Source of the DNA: JBLNCE01 sp050260415 | GTDB lineage: Bacteria > Bacillota > UBA4882 > JAAYXC01 | Reading direction: 5' to 3' | Length of the DNA stretch: 26,841 bases | Assembly: GCA_050260415.1 (NCBI GenBank) | Contig: JBLNCE010000029.1 | Coordinates: forward strand, 1 to 26,841 | Part shown: positions 22,498 through 26,841 of the stretch, piece after piece | How the letters are laid out: every line of letters begins with the position of its first letter | Position numbering within the stretch: the stretch's first letter is position 1 | Notes under the pieces: model-generated | Told to the model about the DNA's origin: nothing | Databases searched by the model: none | The model's input: only the letters and a program-made list of their open reading frames with translations | Translations under genes and position numbers: made by a program

Positions 22498-23088
22498 CTA
22501 TCCCGTCTTGGCGATCAAGAGCGGCTCGAGTTGCTTGCCATCGAGGGCCGCTTCGATTGCCGCCGGTAAGAGTTCCAGCTTCGCGACGAGCGAGTTGGCT
22601 TTGGTTTCCGGACTATCCTGGCCGAACGGGACGAAGTAATAATGCTTGCGTCCGAGCAGGGCCGCAAGATTGACCATATTTCCGGACAGGCCGTCGTTGG
22701 TCGAAATAGCGATTACCACCGGCCGCTGATTGCGTAGATGCGCCTTGCAGGCCAGGGTGACCGGCGTATCGGATATCCCGTTGGCCAGTTTGGCCAGGGT
22801 ATTACCAGTGCATGGCGCGACAACCATCACATCGAGCAACCCGTGCGGCCCGATCCCCTCCACGCTTACCAGATCGGTCCAAGGCTGCCGGCCGCATACC
22901 TTGGTGAACCTGGCCACGACCTCGGCTGCACGCCCGAAACGCGTATCGGTCTGGGCGACCGAGGCGGAGAGGATCGGGAAGAGTTCGGCGCCTTTGGCCG
23001 CCACAACGTCCAGGATCGGCCAGATTGCCGGAATAGTGCAGTGCGAACCGGTCAAGGCGAAACCGATACGTTTACCCGCGAGATCCAT
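22498..23088 (-). CDS. dpaB: Dipicolinate synthase subunit B
   Basis: The 196-residue flavoprotein-like subunit works with DpaA to oxidise the DapA product to dipicolinic acid in the mother cell. The fold is that of the flavoprotein/decarboxylase family: GKRIGFALTGSHCTIP at the N-terminus, then VMVVAPCTGNTLAKLANGIS and PVVIAISTNDGLSGNMVNLA. The length and both motifs match SpoVFB. The ATG has AAGGTGAG upstream and follows dpaA by six bases, so the two are coupled. Presence of this gene is strong evidence for endospore formation. Confidence 0.96.
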   Translation of the reverse strand: MDLAGKRIGFALTGSHCTIPAIWPILDVVAAKGAELFPILSASVAQTDTRFGRAAEVVARFTKVCGRQPWTDLVSVEGIGPHGLLDVMVVAPCTGNTLAKLANGISDTPVTLACKAHLRNQRPVVIAISTNDGLSGNMVNLAALLGRKHYYFVPFGQDSPETKANSLVAKLELLPAAIEAALDGKQLEPLLIAKTG

Positions 23089-23094
23089 CGCCGC

Positions 23095-24000
23095 TCACCT
23101 TCCTGCTTGCCCCAGTTCCTTTTGGATTATGGCAGGAAGGGTCGCGGAGAGGATGCGGCCGGCCGACTCCGGCGCGACCTTGCCCGGCAGACCGAGCGCC
23201 AGTTTGGCCCGGCGACCGAGAGCCGCGGCGGCTTCGAAATCAACGCCCCCGGGCGCCGAGGCAAGATCGATCAGGTAAACGGAGGGTTTCGTCAATACGA
23301 GCAACTCTCTCGGCACCACGAGCGCGGGAACGGTATTGACGACGAGATCGGCGCGGCCGATCTCCCCCGGTAAATCGCAAAAACCGACCGATCGGCATCC
23401 CATCTCGTGCGCGCGAGCCTTGAGCGCCGGTCGGTTGGCGGCGACCCAAGTATCCGCCCCAACCGCCTTGAAAAGCCTCGCCGTGGTAAGGCCCACGCGA
23501 CCCAGACCCAAAACGAAGCAGCAACAGCCGTGGATCGTAATCGGCAGCCCTTCCATGGCCAACTGCAACGCGCCTTCAGCCGTGGGAATCGAGTTCAGGA
23601 TCGCGATCTCGTCGATCTCGGCATATTCGACTAATCTATGGCCGCCCGCCTCGACATGGCGCTTGGCTTCCTTTGGCAGGCTGCCCGCCACGATCAGGGT
23701 CCCCGGGAGGAGCGCCCGCCAAAACTCAGGGTCAAGCTTAACAACCGGTAGTCCCGGGAGGGTGTTCACACCGCCGTCCCGGTTTACTCCGGAGATAGGC
23801 AGCACCACGACGTTCGCGCCGGCCAAGGCCTCGGTCAATGAGCCGGCCCCAGTGACCCCTGGTTCCGTAGATTCAGGCAACGCATAGGTTCGTACCCGGC
23901 CGCCCAAACGTGCGACTTCCGCGGCCACGGCCGCCTGACGCAGGTCGCCACCGATCACCGCCACGGTTAAGCCGGCAAGTGATGCTGGCATTATCCGCAT
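23095..24000 (-). CDS. dpaA: Dipicolinate synthase subunit A
   Basis: The 301-residue subunit resembles NAD(P)-dependent 2-hydroxyacid dehydrogenases and adenosylhomocysteinase. The N-terminal domain begins LTVAVIGGDLRQAAVAAEVA and includes VVVLPISGVNRDGGVNT. The C-terminal Rossmann domain has GLGRVG at residues 165-170 and then DLVVNTVPALVVPRELL and YLIDLASAPGGVDFE, all typical of SpoVFA. The ATG at 24000 lies close to GGAAGGGGA; the ATG three codons later is an alternative with a better spacing. It is the first gene of the dpaA-dpaB-dapG-dapA unit. A candidate mother-cell promoter is at 24029-24056. Confidence 0.96.
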   Translation of the reverse strand: MRIMPASLAGLTVAVIGGDLRQAAVAAEVARLGGRVRTYALPESTEPGVTGAGSLTEALAGANVVVLPISGVNRDGGVNTLPGLPVVKLDPEFWRALLPGTLIVAGSLPKEAKRHVEAGGHRLVEYAEIDEIAILNSIPTAEGALQLAMEGLPITIHGCCCFVLGLGRVGLTTARLFKAVGADTWVAANRPALKARAHEMGCRSVGFCDLPGEIGRADLVVNTVPALVVPRELLVLTKPSVYLIDLASAPGGVDFEAAAALGRRAKLALGLPGKVAPESAGRILSATLPAIIQKELGQAGR

Positions 24001-24028
24001 TCCCCTTCCGACGTGTCTTCCGCCGCAG

Positions 24029-24056
24029 TATTATATTCTTCCGTCGGAAGCGGGGT
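24029..24056 (-). promoter_or_regulatory. Possible mother-cell (sigma-K/E type) promoter with embedded palindrome
   Basis: On the minus strand AATATAATA resembles the CATAnnnTA -10 element of mother-cell sigma factors, with an AC dinucleotide 17 bases further upstream. Between them sits a perfect 6+1+6 palindrome CTTCCGTCGGAAG (24038-24050), placed where an operator would block RNA polymerase. A sigma-A reading (TATAAT) is also possible. The known control of dpaA by sigma-K in Bacillus fits, but the match is short. Confidence 0.4.
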
Positions 24057-24085
24057 GCCGCCGGCCCCGGCAAGACGAATAAAGC

Positions 24086-24415
24086 AAGTACAAAGTACTA
24101 AGTACAAAGTACAAAGTGCTTAAACGGTGCAAAACACCATCTTCACCGCGGGGCGAATGACGCGGAGATGCGCTGGGAAACCGTTTTGAACATCATTGCC
24201 ACGGTCCGGAGTGTCCCCGGAAACTCTTATCGGAACTCACCCCCGTCCCCTTCGCTTACGCGGAAGAGAGGGTGGTCGAAGACCGGGGGTAAGTTGACCT
24301 TTTCTCAGCGTGGGCGCGAACTTAATTCTGCCCGGAATAGGAATCCTGAGGCCGCAAGGAATCGCGTTTCATAGTTTCATATTTAGTACTTCGTACTTCG
24401 TACTTAGTACTTAAC
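24086..24415. repeat. MITE-like segment bounded by inverted heptamer arrays
   Basis: The left end (24086-24120) is five 7-base units of AAGTACA type (AAGTACA, AAGTACT, AAGTACA, AAGTACA, AAGTGCT). The right end (24383-24412) is the inverted form, in which AAGTACT/AAGTACG units are read on the minus strand. They enclose about 260 bases without a credible gene; the middle contains a GGGGTGAG-type fragment common in intergenic DNA. The right array ends four bases before the dapB stop codon and the left array lies about 85 bases upstream of dpaA. The space between dapB and dpaA is otherwise empty apart from the putative dpaA promoter. Confidence 0.65.
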
Positions 24416-25285
24416 TTATGGCTCCTCGAGCCCCAGCAGCTTCTCCAGCCCATACGTGATGCCTGGCCTTTGCCGCACCTCGCGCACGGCCAGCATCACG
24501 CCGGGCATGAACGAGGAACGGGCGAAGGAGTCGTGTCTGAGCGAGAGTATCTGGCCTTCCAAGCCGAAAAGCACTTCCTGGTGCGCGACCAGACCCGGCA
24601 GCCTGACGCTGTGCAGGCGCAAACCGCCTTTATCCGCGCCGCGGGCGCCGGGGATCTTTTCCTCGCTCTGACGCTCCGGTGCGGCTTCATTCCTCGTCGC
24701 CAGGATCATCTCGGCGGTCTTGACGGCCGTGCCCGAAGGAGCGTCCAGTTTGGCGTCGTGATGTAGTTCGATGATCTCGGCGCGGGGGAAATAGCGGGCG
24801 GCAATGGCGGCGAAATGCATCATCAACACGGCGCCCAAGGCAAAATTCGGGGCGACGACCACTTTGCCGTAATGAGCCGAGACCTGGTCCGCAATCCGCG
24901 CCAGTGCTTCGGCGTTGATGCCGGTCGTACCGATGACGGCGGCCGTCCCGTGGACAAGCGCCGTGGAAATATGCGCCAGGGCCGTATCGGGCGCGGTAAA
25001 GTCCACCATGACTTCGGCGCGGGACCGTGTCAGCGCCGCCGCCAGATCCGGTTCGAGCCGCACCCCGGTTTCGCCCGTGCCGGCCAAGGTGCCGGCATCC
25101 TCGCCGGCCGCGTTGATGTCCACCGCGGCGACCAGGGCCATATCCTCCTGCGCCAAGACGGTTTTGACGACTTCCCGGCCCATCCGTCCCGCCGCGCCCA
25201 CGACCGCTACCCTGATTTTCTCCGTCAGCTTGCAGACCCCGCTTTCTTGGGAAAAATGCAAAACCCCGGCAATCACATGAATCAA
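24416..25285 (-). CDS. dapB: 4-hydroxy-tetrahydrodipicolinate reductase
   Basis: The enzyme reduces the DapA product with NAD(P)H on the way to diaminopimelate. The Rossmann motif is VAVVGAAGRMGREV. Substrate and catalytic motifs follow: VMVDFTAPDTAL, GTTGINAEAL, APNFALGAVLM and the catalytic ELHHDAKLDAPSGTA (His-His and the Lys). The C-terminal domain ends with VREVRQRPGITYGLEKLL. Length from the first plausible start is 289 residues, with AGGAGA 14 bases before the TTG at 25285, but the family usually begins near TEKIRVAVVG, about 20 residues later, and a second TTG lies at 25261. The exact start is therefore uncertain. It heads the cluster, divergent from the glycosyltransferase gene and separated from dpaA by a repeat-bounded spacer. 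Confidence 0.95.
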   Translation of the reverse strand: MIHVIAGVLHFSQESGVCKLTEKIRVAVVGAAGRMGREVVKTVLAQEDMALVAAVDINAAGEDAGTLAGTGETGVRLEPDLAAALTRSRAEVMVDFTAPDTALAHISTALVHGTAAVIGTTGINAEALARIADQVSAHYGKVVVAPNFALGAVLMMHFAAIAARYFPRAEIIELHHDAKLDAPSGTAVKTAEMILATRNEAAPERQSEEKIPGARGADKGGLRLHSVRLPGLVAHQEVLFGLEGQILSLRHDSFARSSFMPGVMLAVREVRQRPGITYGLEKLLGLEEP

Positions 25286-25508
25286 TGATTTACTAAGATT
25301 CTCCTATAAATGCGCGGTCGTGTCAAGGGCCGGAGGATTGGCGCCTACGTATACTAAAGATACAACCGGACTGGCGCCGGCTCGATAAAGGCGAGTCAGG
25401 GCTTGGATGCTTCGACGCGAGACGTTTTCAAGGAGATTTGCATTGCCCCAGGGGCCTTTCATGGCTGGCCTTCTGCCTCGGTAGATTAAGCTCGTTTGGA
25501 GCGCGCTC

Positions 25509-26573
25509 ATGAACATCCTGGAGATCAGCACCGCGCGGATCTGGGGCGGCGGCGAGGTACACCTGCGGGCGCTCTGCTTTGGCCTGCTCCGTCGGGGGCA
25601 CGACGTGGCCGTGGCCTGCAAGCCGGGTACGCCCGTGCATGAAGTCCTGGCCGCCGACGGTCTGCCGCTGCTGCCGCTCGAGGAAGACGGCGTCCGCGAT
25701 CTGGCGCGCGCGTGCGTGAGCCGCCGCATCGACGTCATCCACGCCCACCAAAGCAAAGGCGCTGAGTTGGCCGTGGCCGCGCGGTACCGCGCGGGGAGGC
25801 CGTACGCGGTCCTCACCCGCCACGCTCTGGGGCCCCCGGACGACGGGATCCCCGCGGCCGGGCTGGCGCGGATCATCGCCGTCTCCCGGGCCGTGGCCGA
25901 TGACTGCCTGGCGGCGGGCTTCACCGCCGGCCGCGTCAAAGTCGTGCCCAACGGTGTTGATGTGGCGCGGTTTCGGCCTGGAATACCGCCCGCCTCCCGC
26001 GCGCGCCTCGGCCTGCCGCCGGAGGTCTCCGTCGTGGTGCTCACCGGGCGGCTCAGCAAGGAAAAAGGCTGCCTCCACGCCCTTGCGGCGCTCCTCCCGT
26101 TGCTGCGGGAAGATGCTTTGCATCTAGTGATCTTGGGCGACGGGGAGGAACGCGGCCGCCTGGAGCGTCTCGCGGCAAAGAACGGCGCCGGGGATCGAGT
26201 CCTCTTCCTTGGTCAACAGCCCGATGTCCGCCCCTTTCTGGCCCTGGCCGACGCCGTCGTCTCCCCCGGCCCCCGGGAAGCCTTCGGCCTCGCCACACTG
26301 GAGGCCATGGCCATGGGGCGGGCGGTCGTGGCCGTGGACGCGGGCGGCGTGCCGGAAGTCATCGAGGATGGCCGCGACGGCTTGCTGGTGCCGCCGGGGG
26401 ACGGCCTGGCGCTGGCGGCGGCGGTCTATAGATTGGCCGGGGATGAGGAGTTAAGGCGGACGCTCGGGGAAGGGGCGCGAAAGAGGGCGATGGAGTTTTC
26501 GGAGGAAAGGATGGTGGAAAGGACGGAAGAGGTGATGCGGGGAGCGGGAGTGCATGCGGAGAGGCGGGTGTAG
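25509..26573 (+). CDS. GT4-family glycosyltransferase
   Basis: The 354-residue protein is a GT-B-fold retaining glycosyltransferase, probably acting at the inner face of the membrane on a lipid-linked or protein substrate. The N-terminal acceptor domain opens MNILEISTARIWGGGEVHLR. The C-terminal donor domain has VVVLTGRLSKEKGCLHALAA, LVILGDGEERGRLERLA and the GT4 E-x7-E motif in PGPREAFGLATLEAMAMGRA, then AVDAGGVPEVIEDGRDGLLV. The nucleotide-sugar and acceptor cannot be read from sequence; WaaG-, PimB- or WsaF-like roles are all possible. The ATG has GGAGCG upstream. The last 30 codons (from TLGEGARKR to the stop) are unusually purine-rich. It is transcribed alone and divergently from dapB. 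Confidence 0.9.
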   Translation: MNILEISTARIWGGGEVHLRALCFGLLRRGHDVAVACKPGTPVHEVLAADGLPLLPLEEDGVRDLARACVSRRIDVIHAHQSKGAELAVAARYRAGRPYAVLTRHALGPPDDGIPAAGLARIIAVSRAVADDCLAAGFTAGRVKVVPNGVDVARFRPGIPPASRARLGLPPEVSVVVLTGRLSKEKGCLHALAALLPLLREDALHLVILGDGEERGRLERLAAKNGAGDRVLFLGQQPDVRPFLALADAVVSPGPREAFGLATLEAMAMGRAVVAVDAGGVPEVIEDGRDGLLVPPGDGLALAAAVYRLAGDEELRRTLGEGARKRAMEFSEERMVERTEEVMRGAGVHAERRV

Positions 26574-26841
26574 GGGCACCGGTAACACCTGATTCTATTG
26601 GATAAGATACTGAAAATAACCGCACCGAAGGACCGCGATAACAGATACTTCCCTAAGCAAAACTCAATTCGTCTCATTTACGAAATACCAGTGTTGCCTA
26701 ATCTTTTTCACTACTAATAGAGGTCATGTCCCGTCAAGTGGTGTAAAAAGGGTTCCAGCGCCATGATGCCGCCTATGAGACCTTAGTATCCAACAGCAAC
26801 TCGGTAGGCTTGGGCGGAGGCAGATTTCTGAGCACTTTCGC
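26574..26841. other. AT-richer right edge, probable mobile-element end
   Basis: After the glycosyltransferase stop the composition turns more AT-rich. Near 26730-26750 the sequence GTCCCGTCAAGTGGTGTAAA resembles the terminal repeats of some transposons of the IS256 type. From 26773 to the edge the minus strand has an open frame of 22 codons (ending NLPPPKPTELLLDTKVS) that could be the C-terminus of a gene cut by the window. I could not identify it. Confidence 0.3.

Overview
The window is GC-rich bacterial DNA with strong purine-rich ribosome binding sites and frequent GTG/TTG starts. It carries an intact dipicolinate synthase pair (dpaA, dpaB) inside a lysine/diaminopimelate cluster, and the order dpaA-dpaB-aspartokinase-dapA-RNase J is the one known from Bacillus. 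This points to a spore-forming member of the Bacillota. It also carries an ExbB-ExbD-TonB operon and an S-layer-homology/coiled-coil envelope protein, a combination expected in diderm or deep-branching Bacillota (Limnochordia- or Negativicutes-like) rather than ordinary monoderms. I cannot name the species.

Layout. Positions 1-740 are a scar of mobile DNA: the AT-rich end of a DUF7660-type gene and a broken IS3-family element, abutting the 3' side of a tRNA-Ala(GGC) gene that has a near-perfect promoter. From 900 to 2530 a DUF3795 gene and the SLH protein are separated by several kinds of short intergenic repeats. Positions 2579-6304 hold a leftward operon: possible leader ORF, exbB, exbD, tonB, and a large secreted protein of unknown function. 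A GH18 hydrolase ends at a clear terminator (6384-6414).

Positions about 7690-8530 contain no credible gene but a dense series of long hairpins enclosed by a long-range helix. G-U pairs consistently favour the + strand, so I read this as a large structured RNA that I could not match to a known class. It is the most interesting item in the window. Next come a GNAT acetyltransferase and a BASS-type transporter (overlapping genes with a sigma-A promoter), a membrane-anchored unknown, signal peptidase I, an L,D-transpeptidase and a divergent class A penicillin-binding protein. This is a cell-envelope block.

Positions 15698-25285 hold mutS2, a zinc-ribbon ORF, RNase J, dapA, aspartokinase, dpaB, dpaA and dapB, all leftward. 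Together dapA, dapB and the kinase feed diaminopimelate for peptidoglycan. DpaAB diverts the DapA product to dipicolinate for the spore core. The usual asd gene is absent from the cluster. A GT4 glycosyltransferase faces right at 25509-26573, and the last 270 bases look like the edge of another mobile element.
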